Source: Bradyrhizobium diazoefficiens (GTDB lineage Bacteria; Pseudomonadota; Alphaproteobacteria; Rhizobiales; Xanthobacteraceae). From it: a stretch of 64,000 nucleotides of DNA. The notes under the pieces were generated by a model. It ran no database searches and had not been told where the DNA came from. It worked only from the letters and a program-made list of their open reading frames with translations. Numbering within the stretch: position 1 is the first letter of the stretch; every line of letters starts with the position of its first letter. Shown here one piece after another: positions 9,179-18,115 of the stretch. The stretch lies in the NCBI RefSeq assembly GCF_016616885.1, contig NZ_CP067102.1, positions 1,454,501-1,518,500 on the forward strand, read 5' to 3'. The position numbers and the translations under genes were made by a program.

Positions 9179-9631
9179 ATGGCCAAAAAAGCGGCTACGA
9201 TGACGATCAACCAGGAGCGCGACGTATACGGGGCGATCGGCGCCTTCGTATTTCATTTTTCGCAACTGGAATTTACAATACGAGCCAGGCTCCAGCGGGT
9301 GCTGCTGCTAAAACCCGGATACAGCGATATCGTGATGGGCGGTTACGACTTCGCAATGCTCTGCACAGTCACCCGAGAGGCGCTGCTCGCCCGCAAGCGA
9401 ATCAGCGACAAGCGCAAGAAGCTCATTAAGTCCTTCTTTAATGACTGTCACGGGCTGGCCAACCCAAGCAGGAATATCGTGGCGCATGCTCTCTGGACAA
9501 CCGGCGGGGCAAGCCACGTCTCCCGGAACTCCTTGCAGCGTTCGCTTCATTACAGCGATCTGAACGACCTGCGCGCGCTTACAACGAAGGCCAAAGCGCT
9601 GATGATGCGAATGTTCAAGGACAGGATTTAG
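9179..9631 (+). CDS. Small HEPN-like protein with RNIVAH motif
   Basis: 150 residues, ATG at 9179 with GGGGTGAAGG just upstream. The N-terminal helix contains FHFSQLEFTIRARL, a common opening of small HEPN-like proteins, and PSRNIVAHALW supplies the R-N-x-x-x-H motif. The rest is helical and basic. The gene converges on the leftward gene that ends at 9628, overlapping its stop by 4 bases. This is the second RN-x3-H protein in the cluster. RNase activity is inferred only; related small proteins are mostly annotated as hypothetical. Confidence 0.55.
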   Translation: MAKKAATMTINQERDVYGAIGAFVFHFSQLEFTIRARLQRVLLLKPGYSDIVMGGYDFAMLCTVTREALLARKRISDKRKKLIKSFFNDCHGLANPSRNIVAHALWTTGGASHVSRNSLQRSLHYSDLNDLRALTTKAKALMMRMFKDRI

Positions 9632-10854
9632 CCTTCGTCCTTTGCTTTCGCCTCGGCTTCCTCGACGGCTTTTTTTATCGCCTGACCACGCGCCCAAGCA
9701 TCGCTAGCACGGCCTTGGCGCTTCGCACGATATTCGTCCGCCGTGTACATGATCGTTGAGAGCCCGACTTCGATGTGCCGTTGGTACTCGCCGGACTCAA
9801 AATGGTCGAGCCTGAAGTTTTCGTCTTTCGTGAGCCCCGTGTCAGGCCTTCTGGGAGCAAGCTTCAAGTTGAGGTAGGCCGTCAGGATCATCCGGTACAG
9901 CAACGCTGCAAACATATGAAGCGGCTGCTTGGTTGGAGGGACGATCAAACGCCCCTGCGACATCGCGTTGCCGTGTAGTGCGTCATTCCGCAGAAGATTG
10001 ATCTCGCCGAACAACCAAACTGGGAGGGTATACAACGCGCCGCTCTTGTCGCCATAAGCCTTGTAGCTCTTCGTGGAGCAAGCCGAGTTATTCCAACTGA
10101 TGCTGTTAAGCGCGGCATAGACGCCCTTGTAGGCTTCTTTTTTCGCCGGGTAGAGGATTTCGAACGCGCTGGCCCATAGCGCCACCGATCTCACGATGTC
10201 ATAGAGCTTCGCATCGGCGCCCGCAGGAAGCATTGCCGCCGCGTTCGCCATGTTAAGGGAACGGAACAGTCGCTCGTCCTCGATAGACGGGCTATCATTC
10301 GCGAAACACCGCTCCCAGCGTTTGAGGAGTTCGGCCATCAACAAGATATCGACGTCGCGCCGGTCGAGCTGGTGCGTCGCCAGTGCCGGCATCGTCTGAC
10401 CACGGAGGCGACGGACTTCATGGTAACCAAGCAGGGAAGGCGTCTGAGTCACTAGACCTTGGCCCTTGTTGTCTACCATCCATGGGTAAACGGCAAATGT
10501 GTCCGAATACATTGGTCCCTGGACGTGGCCGAACTGATGAACTTTGGCCCAGCTCAGGGGAATAACGGACATCGATATGAGGTCGCGAAATCCGGAGATG
10601 GCGCTGATCGTACGATAGGTGTCCGGCTTGTCCTTGCGCCAAATGATGGTGCTTGGCTGGACGGGATCGCCGAACTCAGTTTTGAATCTCTTCAGGAAGC
10701 TGCCCAACCGGGGCTGCTGCTTCTTGATGGCTGTGATGCGAAAGTCGTCCGGAGCGACCAGAGCGAAACCATCCACATCGATCGGGAATTTGACGTGAAC
10801 GTTCGGCAGGCTGAACATCGGTGCCCAAAGAGGCGGCTCTTTCGCCTTAGCCAT
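9628..10854 (-). CDS. Large hypothetical protein with RNDALH motif, coupled to a nuclease gene
   Basis: 408 residues if read from MAKAKEPP at 10854; an ATG two codons earlier (10860) is equally usable. Both starts lie upstream of the stop of the preceding gene (10847), so the two are translationally coupled. No N-terminal domain is recognised. Around residue 280, INLLRNDALHGNAM contains an R-N-x-x-x-H motif, as in Apea-like HEPN domains found at the C-end of defence proteins. The C-terminus is a charged Ala/Glu/Lys helix. Together with the upstream PD-(D/E)XK protein it looks like a two-gene nuclease/HEPN module. Function not known. Confidence 0.55.
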   Translation of the reverse strand: MAKAKEPPLWAPMFSLPNVHVKFPIDVDGFALVAPDDFRITAIKKQQPRLGSFLKRFKTEFGDPVQPSTIIWRKDKPDTYRTISAISGFRDLISMSVIPLSWAKVHQFGHVQGPMYSDTFAVYPWMVDNKGQGLVTQTPSLLGYHEVRRLRGQTMPALATHQLDRRDVDILLMAELLKRWERCFANDSPSIEDERLFRSLNMANAAAMLPAGADAKLYDIVRSVALWASAFEILYPAKKEAYKGVYAALNSISWNNSACSTKSYKAYGDKSGALYTLPVWLFGEINLLRNDALHGNAMSQGRLIVPPTKQPLHMFAALLYRMILTAYLNLKLAPRRPDTGLTKDENFRLDHFESGEYQRHIEVGLSTIMYTADEYRAKRQGRASDAWARGQAIKKAVEEAEAKAKDEG

Positions 10855-12223
10855 TGGCATCGTCCGGGTCGGGGACATTGAAGAGCATCAAGGTCAGCGC
10901 ATATTCCCGGTTGGGATCGTTCGCGTTATGGAAGACGTACCTAAACCGCGCGGGCCCTTGGACCAGCGGGCCGGACTTGTATTGCGGGTGCGCTCGAACC
11001 GCCTCCTGTGCCTTCCATATCACATCGCTGAAGCCCTTGTTGCGGTTGAAGATGACAAGTGCCGTCTTCGTGTCTCTCCAGGTCACGTATCGCTGGAGCT
11101 GGTCGACGGCGGCGGTGAAGGCCGTCACTCCCTCCCAAATTTTGCATTCGGCGATGAAGACGTTGGCACCGCCTTGCCGGATGATGATGTCCGACTTTCC
11201 CTCGCCATTGAAGGTCTCGCCGGTTGCTTCCCCCTCGTACTGCCCGTTGAGCTGTACCAGGAAGTGGAAGCGCAAGGCCTCTTCGCCCAGATCCGCGAAG
11301 GCTTTGGGGCTGTATTCCATGACCAGCGACATGTTCTGCATGACGGAGAGGACGTGTTGGTAGATTTCCTCGGCGAGATAGAATTGCTGCTCCGCGGGGA
11401 GCTGAAAATTGAAGGGCTCGGGTCTGATCTGCTTGCGGACCGGGTGGACGGTTAGGTCAGGAGCGTTCGGCCGTCGCTTGGGCTTGAACGTCAGGCCGGC
11501 CGAAATCTGTGCCGTGGACTTGAGCTGATTGATCCGTTGGTCGATTGCGTTAATGACCATACCCCGGAAGTTCATGGGCCAAGCGCTCAGGGATTCCGCT
11601 GAGCGTTTCAGATGCTCATCGATGTTGTCCAGGATGGCATCGAACGCCCGTTGAACACCCTCAAGGCTGTGGTTCTCTTTGGGCACATACAGGGTGACTT
11701 TGTTCTCGCCGATAAAGCCAAGCGGAGGTTTCAAACCTACCGCTGTCGGTTCAGTCCTCAAGTAGCGGGCGTCTCCGGTAAAGGGTACGTCGAGAGAAAA
11801 GATGGTCCCGCGGCGCTGATCCGTGAGCGTCTTGAAGTCGATGTTATGAAGCATCGCGAGGTACGGCGCGTAAAAAAATTCGAACTCCGCGTGTTCGGCT
11901 CCGTTGCGGTCCAGAACGGGCAGGTGGATGTAATGTTCGTTGTAAAGCGCTTGGACAATATCGTCGACGGGCTGTGCGGTCAGGGACGCGAGGGTCGCAC
12001 GTGATATCCGGTCGACAACCTTGCCAGTGATCCCGTGAGCTTCATCGATGATGCGCTGCCCGCGAAAAGCAGGACTGGATAGGGCGGCGGCATTGGAGAA
12101 ATGGCTCGCAGGTTGCAATGTCTGACAATAGCAGTAAAGCCGTGCGCGCAATAGTGGTGTGGCCAAACCACCGCCCGCAACCTTGAACGCCCGGCCGCTT
12201 ATTTTCCGGAGGATGTGGACCAA
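10847..12223 (-). CDS. PD-(D/E)XK nuclease-like protein
   Basis: The longest frame gives 458 residues from a TTG start at 12223; the true start may be later, since the first 45 residues look unlike the rest. The C-terminal third has the restriction-nuclease fold signature: an upstream Glu, then GKSDIIIRQGGANVFIAECKIW, giving D and E-x-K catalytic residues. The N-terminal half carries no named domain. It shares an operon by stop/start overlap with the RNDALH protein. It ends the island side next to a tRNA-Arg fragment at 12284. A DNA-cutting defence effector is a fair inference; the target is unknown. Confidence 0.6.
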   Translation of the reverse strand: MVHILRKISGRAFKVAGGGLATPLLRARLYCYCQTLQPASHFSNAAALSSPAFRGQRIIDEAHGITGKVVDRISRATLASLTAQPVDDIVQALYNEHYIHLPVLDRNGAEHAEFEFFYAPYLAMLHNIDFKTLTDQRRGTIFSLDVPFTGDARYLRTEPTAVGLKPPLGFIGENKVTLYVPKENHSLEGVQRAFDAILDNIDEHLKRSAESLSAWPMNFRGMVINAIDQRINQLKSTAQISAGLTFKPKRRPNAPDLTVHPVRKQIRPEPFNFQLPAEQQFYLAEEIYQHVLSVMQNMSLVMEYSPKAFADLGEEALRFHFLVQLNGQYEGEATGETFNGEGKSDIIIRQGGANVFIAECKIWEGVTAFTAAVDQLQRYVTWRDTKTALVIFNRNKGFSDVIWKAQEAVRAHPQYKSGPLVQGPARFRYVFHNANDPNREYALTLMLFNVPDPDDANG

Positions 12224-12283
12224 GCCCTGAAGCTTTGCCGCTTAGGCGCTACTCGCCAAGATCGCTGATTTCTCGAGAAGCAG

Positions 12284-12328
12284 TGGCGCACCCCACACGA
12301 TTCGAACGTGTGGCCTTCGCCTTCGGAG
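12284..12328 (-). tRNA. 3' fragment of tRNA-Arg(CCG), probable attachment site
   Basis: Read on the minus strand this is the 3' half of tRNA-Arg: anticodon loop CTCCGAA (anticodon CCG), variable region, T-arm with GTTCGAATC between ACACG and CGTGT, then GGGGTGC, discriminator G and encoded CCA. The 5' half is absent: the expected GCACCCC acceptor strand and D-arm are not found in the sequence on the right, and pairing stops at the anticodon loop. Such fragments are left where tyrosine integrases insert at tRNA genes, and a dead integrase lies 180 bases away. Confidence 0.75.
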
Positions 12329-12508
12329 CAATTTAACCTGCCCTACGCAAATGCGCGATAGGGCAGTCAATGCTTCGCTATCCTCCTAATCTCATTATGG
12401 AAACTAAAACCGGTGGCCGCAGCTCCTACCCTGCTGTGCGCCCCGATTTCCCTCCACATGCTTATGCGGTGCTTACGCGAGAGACGGGCTTCAAGTCGGA
12501 GAAATTCG

Positions 12509-12720
12509 ATGACAAAGCTCAGTTAGCGGATCGTCGACGCCGCGGAAGCCCGGGAAAAGGACTACGTCATTTGGGATGACGAACTGCCCGGCTTTGGTCT
12601 TCGGGTGTTCGCATCGGGCAAACGTAGCTACCTGATTCAGTATCGTTCGGCCGGCCGCTCACGTCGCTACACTATCGGGCAGCATGGCGTCTGGACGCCG
12701 GAGCTTGCAAGAAGTATTTG
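12509..12720 (+). pseudogene. Tyrosine integrase N-terminal fragment
   Basis: The frame starts MTKLS, hits an in-frame TAG at 12524, then continues RIVDAAEAREKDYVIWDDELPGFGLRVF and on to YTIGQHGVWTPELA before stopping at 12720. This is the arm-DNA-binding domain (about 70 residues) of P4-like/rhizobial island integrases; the catalytic domain is missing. A nonsense codon plus a 3' truncation make it dead. Its place beside the tRNA-Arg fragment fits a degraded genomic-island end. Confidence 0.75.
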
Positions 12721-12832
12721 AGCCCGGTCGAAAGACAGAAGTAGCTAAATTTCCACGTGCTCGACAATTTCTTTGAAAGTGCGTCGCGGCGCGTTCGATC
12801 GGGAGCAAACGAGGGATTGTAAGGTCACGCCT

Positions 12833-13333
12833 ATGAGCATGCAGTGGCTATTGGCTAGAGCGCCGGGATTCAATGCACTAACCGCAGCTGAGCGGAACGC
12901 GATTGTCGACTTTTCACTATTGTGGAGCCTGTTCGAGGCGCTGATACTCAAGAACGCCGGCAGCGCTAATACCATACGGGCTGCAGTTGATGGCTGGTAT
13001 GATAAAGGGATCCTACAAGCCGATGCCTACGATCCTCAATTGGCTTACTTCCGGGCCCGTTACTATGCGAATGGCTCCTTTACCTATCATTTCGACCACC
13101 TGCACCTGAGGCGAAACGACCAAATAGAGTTGGTCCGGTCTGTCATCGATGGGAGAAACAACGACCCGTGTTGTCGGGTCGTCACGGTATTCGTCATCGT
13201 TCTGCGTTTCAGGAACAACCTGTTCCATGGCCTAAAGTGGCAGTACGCGCTGGCGGGGCAGCTAGACAATTTCACGAGTGCGAACTCCGCGTTAATGACA
13301 GCTCTCGATCACCATGGCCAACTCCAAGGCTGA
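12833..13333 (+). CDS. HEPN-like protein with RNNLFH motif
   Basis: 166 residues from MSMQWLLARAPGF; an earlier ATG at 12773 would add 20 unlikely residues. The segment VLRFRNNLFHGLKW has the R-N-x-x-x-H motif. Upstream, LWSLFEALILKNAG matches the aromatic/Glu helix often seen in small HEPN-like proteins. It lies just inside the integrase remnant and converges with the leftward gene at 13344. This is the fourth RN-x3-H protein within 5.5 kb. Catalysis is inferred. Confidence 0.55.
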   Translation: MSMQWLLARAPGFNALTAAERNAIVDFSLLWSLFEALILKNAGSANTIRAAVDGWYDKGILQADAYDPQLAYFRARYYANGSFTYHFDHLHLRRNDQIELVRSVIDGRNNDPCCRVVTVFVIVLRFRNNLFHGLKWQYALAGQLDNFTSANSALMTALDHHGQLQG

Positions 13334-13343
13334 ACTCCGGCGT

Positions 13344-14462
13344 TCAAACCACGCGGCTGTAGGTTTCGCCATCTATCACGCGCTGAACCTGTTCTTTATT
13401 TCTCGCTCCGATCCTCCCGGCTATGGTCTCCGGTGAGTAGAGAGCCGCTAGCTCACGAATGGCGCGCACTTGCTCAACTGAAAGGCGGTCATCCCGCCCG
13501 CAGATCTGCGCAATGGCCCAAGCGTCGTCCTTCCATTTGTCCGACACCCACGGTGCCGGAAGACCTTTACGCGGGTTATCCCGTAACCAGGCCTCTAACA
13601 GCCGGTCGCGTTCGTCAGGCATCGGCACAATGCGCTCGGCCAGCATCCCGTTCTCTCGAAGATATTTCAGCCCAGACTTTCCGCCGGGGATCATGTTCAA
13701 GCGCCGTGCGTCAGACCAGTGTCCTTTGACGAGCCATTCCTCCGTTGCGTAAAGAGCCTCGAGATCATCAGTAATCCCCATGACCTTATGGTGGATATAG
13801 GTCACGCGTCCTTCGCGTAGTTCCTCACGGAGTTTGCGATGAAACAGCAGTGGGCTTCCGGCATCAACAGCCCGACGATGCTCTGACCAGCGTTTCTGCC
13901 AGCTTCGCGTCGTAACGCCAACGTAGAAGAAGCCATCGTCCGGGTAGGATGGCCCCTCACCAAATATATGCTGATAAAGAACGTAGGATTTCTTCAGCCA
14001 CGCCTCCGGTGCAATCAGCAGGCGGGCCGGCGCGGAGAACACTTGGCTAGGCTGTGTGACGCCAAATAGTCGCGGAGAGGTCTCAAGGCGATTCGCCGCC
14101 GCCAACAGGACTGGATCTAGCACGACGTCAAACCGGACCTCCGTTCCTAACGCTAGTTCACCCGCTTCGAGAGTATGCCCTGACTTAAATTGGTCAGGAC
14201 CAACCGTTCGAAGCCCCTCCTTTACGCGATTCTGAGGCGCTATGAAGATAGGCCTATCACCCAGTGCAACGAGGTGCACAACCGGTATGAAATCTCCCGG
14301 CTTCGCGCGAATAACGCCTCCCTTTTGCTTAGCGACACTTAGCCAATGGGCGCCGTATCCGGTCCTGCACCACTGGCGGAGCAGGATCTCAATCTCACTC
14401 CGCCGCCGGTGCATGACCTTGGGCGCGAGATGTTCCCACCACTCGCCGCTGATAGTGATCAT
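13344..14462 (-). CDS. GIY-YIG-like nuclease-domain protein
   Basis: 372 residues from MITISGEWWEHL; this ATG overlaps the stop of the upstream nuclease gene as ATGA, which decides the start. The middle region has FFYVGVTTRSWQKRWSEHRRAV, resembling the GIY-YIG core (Y-V-G-V-T then R-W-x-x-H), with a downstream Glu in ALYATEEWLVKGH. A C-terminal helical part (EQVRAIRELAALYSPETIAGRI) looks like a DNA-binding helix-turn-helix. It sits in an operon with a RecB-like nuclease. A homing-type or defence nuclease is plausible. Confidence 0.55.
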   Translation of the reverse strand: MITISGEWWEHLAPKVMHRRRSEIEILLRQWCRTGYGAHWLSVAKQKGGVIRAKPGDFIPVVHLVALGDRPIFIAPQNRVKEGLRTVGPDQFKSGHTLEAGELALGTEVRFDVVLDPVLLAAANRLETSPRLFGVTQPSQVFSAPARLLIAPEAWLKKSYVLYQHIFGEGPSYPDDGFFYVGVTTRSWQKRWSEHRRAVDAGSPLLFHRKLREELREGRVTYIHHKVMGITDDLEALYATEEWLVKGHWSDARRLNMIPGGKSGLKYLRENGMLAERIVPMPDERDRLLEAWLRDNPRKGLPAPWVSDKWKDDAWAIAQICGRDDRLSVEQVRAIRELAALYSPETIAGRIGARNKEQVQRVIDGETYSRVV

Positions 14463-15385
14463 AAGGGCCTCGCTTCGTGAATTATCCCGTCTTCTTCGGG
14501 ACGGCGAGCTAATAAGGAGGCCGGATTCTCGACCCACACTATCTCGCCCAGACTCAGAAATACGAGCATTCCGCGCTTGGCGCCTGTCGCCTTCAGATAA
14601 TCGCTGAGCTGCGCGGCGTAGCGGTTTCGTACTGCAGAACTCGGGGTGATATCCGACTTCCAATCAACGGCCGCCTCCACGTGGCCCTCTCTGATCGCGA
14701 GCGCATCCGCTCGGCCTGCAATCAGGACACCTTCCTCGGAAGCCCAAATCGTCACTTCAGGCAGAAGAAAGGGGCGCATCTCCGCTATCTCCGGCAGGGC
14801 TAAAGCTCGCAACGCGCACCTCGCCATCTCCGTCGCATCAGGGCGGATCTCCCTCTCGTCCGCGTCCGTTAGCAACTGGGCGAGCAACTCGTCCGCACGT
14901 GAAGCCACCGGTCTCTCCTGGGCCTCCAGCCCGCCCGCCAGGAACTCCTCCATCAACTTGTGAAGGACAATCCCGCGTAATGCTCCGCCGCCGACCACTT
15001 CTATCTGTTCGGCAAGCGAGTCAGCCACGACGACTGTGTCGATAGGATCAGCTAGGCGATCTCGATCGTGGTCGCTCGGACGGCGCCAGACAACGGTCGG
15101 CGCGCTCTCGCTCACCCTTCCTTGCTCTCCCGCGAAAATGTCAGAAGATTGCTTGTTCTCGTGTGCTGCCGCTTGCCGCTGGTTCAATTCCGGAAAGCCG
15201 GAAACATCTAATTCTGGGAGTTCCCCTTGTCGGAGATCGATTGAACTGAACCATGAGTCTTTCGCAGCCTGTGGGACAAGGGGAGCCGGGATATGCAGGC
15301 GAAAACGCAAACGCGTCACACCCGGCACGATGGCGTAGGCGGCAATGATAAGTGTAAGGAAAGTGAGAAAGCCGTCGAGTGTCAC
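14459..15385 (-). CDS. Membrane-anchored RecB-type nuclease domain (helicase part lost)
   Basis: 308 residues. Residues 1-45 contain one hydrophobic segment (FLTFLTLIIAAYAIVPGV). From about residue 45 the text matches the C-terminus of UvrD/AddA-type helicase-nucleases: WRRPSDHDRDR, then RGIVLHKLMEEFL, GRADALAI, AVDWKSDI and YAAQLSDYL, giving the RecB-family H, D and D-x-K catalytic set. The helicase motifs are all missing. It looks like a fusion of a short membrane segment to a helicase-nuclease tail, either a deletion product or a true membrane-tethered nuclease. It overlaps the GIY-YIG-like gene downstream. Confidence 0.6.
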   Translation of the reverse strand: MTLDGFLTFLTLIIAAYAIVPGVTRLRFRLHIPAPLVPQAAKDSWFSSIDLRQGELPELDVSGFPELNQRQAAAHENKQSSDIFAGEQGRVSESAPTVVWRRPSDHDRDRLADPIDTVVVADSLAEQIEVVGGGALRGIVLHKLMEEFLAGGLEAQERPVASRADELLAQLLTDADEREIRPDATEMARCALRALALPEIAEMRPFLLPEVTIWASEEGVLIAGRADALAIREGHVEAAVDWKSDITPSSAVRNRYAAQLSDYLKATGAKRGMLVFLSLGEIVWVENPASLLARRPEEDGIIHEARPL

Positions 15386-15627
15386 TGCGTGCCCATTCTA
15401 GCTCTCATCCTGAGCGACTTGAAATCGGATACCTTTCTATCCTAGCACGAAGCCACCCTGATATAGGCAGCAATTGCTCTGCCGCGTCTCGCTCACGGGA
15501 CCGGGCTCTAGTCCACTCGCTTTCGCGGGTGTCGCCGAGCCCCCGCGGATCCTAGGGAGTGCGGGATTTCGGCTCTCGGCTTCGGTCGCGATCCCTCGCA
15601 CGAAGCGCAGTTATTTTTGCTGCGGTC

Positions 15628-16293
15628 TCACTTAAGCTTTAGGCAAAGGTCTGCGTTGTCCGGGCGGCCGACTAGGTAGACCTCTTGAAAGGTTAATGGG
15701 GCGATGGACGCAGCCAGCAGCGGCCTCATCTCTACCCAACGCTCTCGCGGAAGATGCTCCATTGCAGTACTGACGATCAGGGTATGGCCCTGACTGTGAG
15801 CCTTATTTCTGGCGCACAGTGCGAGAGCATCGATCATCGTCTCCCGCACTTGATCGGTCGAGTACGCCTCCCTCTCGTCCGCCATTTTCTCGTCGAACAC
15901 GCTCTTTGGTTGGTCATCGGTCACGCCGATAAATCCGCGGCCCCAACCGGTCTTGTTTAACTCGGTCATGAGGTTAAGGCGCTCACGGGCCTGGGCGACC
16001 GTTACCTCTATGGTTCGGTGCAGGCTCGGCGTCCGATGCAGGACATTGCAGTCGGGAACGCTACTGTTCAGCGGAAATTGAACCCTGTCCGAGTTGCCCG
16101 CATGCCTGGACAGGAATAGAGCGACAGGCGTGACCTCATCCCGAAGGCGCTTCATCTGTCCTCTGCCAAGCCTGTAGTCTTCCACTAATCCGCGAGCTCT
16201 GATCTTCGGGAAGAGTGCGGCGTGGCGCTCGAAAAACTCGCCGATCTCCAGGCCAGATCTAAGCTGCTCGTAGAACGAGTCAAACATGTCCAT
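15628..16293 (-). CDS. Unknown protein, last gene of the SIR2 operon
   Basis: 221 residues beginning MDMFDSFYEQL. No named domain. The region from about residue 85, HRTIEVTVAQARERLNLMTEL, has a lone E-V-T-V-A-Q that could be a divergent nuclease motif but is not convincing. It follows the frameshifted SIR2 gene after 6 bases in the same direction, so it belongs to that operon. Possible roles are an immunity or sensor partner. A function cannot be given. Confidence 0.5.
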   Translation of the reverse strand: MDMFDSFYEQLRSGLEIGEFFERHAALFPKIRARGLVEDYRLGRGQMKRLRDEVTPVALFLSRHAGNSDRVQFPLNSSVPDCNVLHRTPSLHRTIEVTVAQARERLNLMTELNKTGWGRGFIGVTDDQPKSVFDEKMADEREAYSTDQVRETMIDALALCARNKAHSQGHTLIVSTAMEHLPRERWVEMRPLLAASIAPLTFQEVYLVGRPDNADLCLKLK

Positions 16294-16299
16294 GAGGCT

Positions 16300-17561
16300 T
16301 TACTGTTCCAAAGCAGTTCTCAGTGCTTGCACGCTCGGATTGTCGAGCCACGACACTATGGCATTCGGACGCTTCGCGGCCTCAACCATTCCATTGAACC
16401 ACACTGCAAGCTTGTGCACCCCTGAGATGTGCATGTGTCCAGGTCCTACGGCGCATTCGGGTGTCAGCAGAGCATCGCACATGCTCCGGCTCCACATATC
16501 ATGCCGAATCAGACCCACCGTCTTGTCGCCGTAATAGTCGACAATCGCGACAGGCGGACGAGGCAGATTGCGCTCGGCCGCACCTCGGAAACGCTGTTTG
16601 AGAGTGTGATTCACGTGAACGTCGCCAAACCCATATCCCCCGATTAGAAGGGCGTCCGCCTCATGCGCGTGTCGGACGAACGCCGAGTAGAAAGACTGAA
16701 ACGGCTCCACGAGCAACTGGTCGAGTTTAAATCCGCCTGCGACCAGGGTGCTGGCCTGAAACACTCTCCCGTCAGACCGTGTCTCCGTCCATCGCCCCCA
16801 TGATCGTCGATAAACGTCGACTGAAGGTCGCGTTGCCATTTAATCGCTTGGCTCGACGGGCCTGCCAAAGTGTGATGCACACTGCCGTGCAGTTGATACA
16901 TGAATCCCCAATCTGCCCGGCTACACACAGCATTGCTGTCAAAGAAGCCATCGGGAGCGAAGCCCGTAAAGGCGTCCGGCCAAGCTCTTAATGCGAGATC
17001 GTCATAGTTCAGGTTATAAATGCCGAGATCAAACGCCGTCCGCAGCTTGCGAAACAGGGCCTGATAAGAGCGGAAGTCCTCGCACTTGTCGTCAAACTCC
17101 CGGCAGTACGAACGCATCTGCCTCGCAAGCGCGCTGAGAAGGTAGCTCAGTTCCGAATTAATCAAAATTGAAGGCCCATAGCGTTCTGGAACACTGTCAT
17201 ATGGGAACCGAAGATCCATAGCCGTGTCGGCACTCCTTATGATCTCACGCAAGGATGTACCGTATGGTGCGGGCATCGCCCAATGCGCCAGAGCGGTCAT
17301 GTCGCCGAGTGCCTTTTCAAAATTTACTTGCGGCTGACTGTCTGGATTGACCATCCTGTTGCTTGATTGATAGTAACGCTCGATCGAATCCCACACCTTC
17401 ACGAAGCAGTTTTCGATGGCAGGACCGCTCGCGTCCTTATCATTGAGCCAATTGTTGCTCCAATCGCGCATTTTCCGCCCGAGGCAAGCCACCGACGGCA
17501 TTCCGAAAGGGATTGAACTGCCGGCTCCGAGTATTACGAGCAGCTTTTTCTTGCGCGTCAT
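16300..17561 (-). pseudogene. SIR2-like NADase gene with a frameshift
   Basis: The first frame (17561 downward) has the SIR2_2 opening LLVILGAGSSIPFGMPS, then GIYNLNYDDLAL and MYQLHGSVHHT, the nucleotide-binding and catalytic His region. After about base 16780 it becomes nonsense, while another frame continues SDGRVFQAST and then ALLIGGYGFGDVHVN, the typical SIR2 C-terminus, to 16300. One indel near 16770-16800 joins them. SIR2 proteins of this type deplete NAD+ in antiphage defence. The start overlaps the upstream nuclease stop (ATGA). As written the gene is broken; a sequencing error cannot be excluded. Confidence 0.75.
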
Positions 17562-18106
17562 TCGACCCTGCCTCGGAGCAGTAATTTGGCGACGACGGCT
17601 GACACTTGATTTTCATAGCCCTGATCGGACATGCGCTTGAGACGCTCTCTCAGCCAGGGCTCATCCCAAAGCTCCCAATTCTTTTCGGCAAAATGTCTCT
17701 GCAGACCCGTACGATCGGCATCCGAAGCAATGCGGCCACAAGCCAAACAGAGCTTCGCGTTAGGACGGCATGCCCCGGATTCGGCGAATTGGAGCCTCAA
17801 TCGCTCAAAGACGACGGCCCTCAACTTGCCGTCAGCAAACAGTTTGAATCGCTCCGCGGATTTTTCGTCGCTGCCGTCGAACGCGCGTAGCGCGACACCT
17901 CGGGAGTCAAGATAGCTCTTGCATTCGACGATCTTCAGGAGATTGTCGCGCCCACTATAAGCAACAATGTCCAGTTCCCAGCGGGGCGAGGACGGTCGGC
18001 CGATTAGGCGCTTTTCTTCTTTGGTCAGCTCGACCTTGATGGAGGTGCGGACCCAATAGCCTTCCATCCAGAGAATTTCGCTTACCGACTGCTCGAATGC
18101 GTCCAC
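17558..18106 (-). CDS. PD-(D/E)XK endonuclease-like protein
   Basis: 182 residues. Near the middle, WELDIVAYSGRDNLLKIVECKSYLDS gives the D and E-x-K residues of the restriction endonuclease fold, with an N-terminal Glu (FEQSVSEILW) possibly completing the site. Single compact domain, no membrane segment. It lies 9 bases after the DUF3883 gene and overlaps the SIR2 gene by 4 bases, so the three are one transcript. A DNA-end or modified-DNA nuclease acting with the SIR2 protein is the likely role. Confidence 0.65.
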   Translation of the reverse strand: MDAFEQSVSEILWMEGYWVRTSIKVELTKEEKRLIGRPSSPRWELDIVAYSGRDNLLKIVECKSYLDSRGVALRAFDGSDEKSAERFKLFADGKLRAVVFERLRLQFAESGACRPNAKLCLACGRIASDADRTGLQRHFAEKNWELWDEPWLRERLKRMSDQGYENQVSAVVAKLLLRGRVE

Positions 18107-18115
18107 CCGGCGCCC

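Noticed and set aside
15480..15610. GC-rich repeats that looked like a tRNA or rRNA-like fold
   Set aside because: No T-loop GTTCGA or anticodon arm could be placed; probably only intergenic hairpins.
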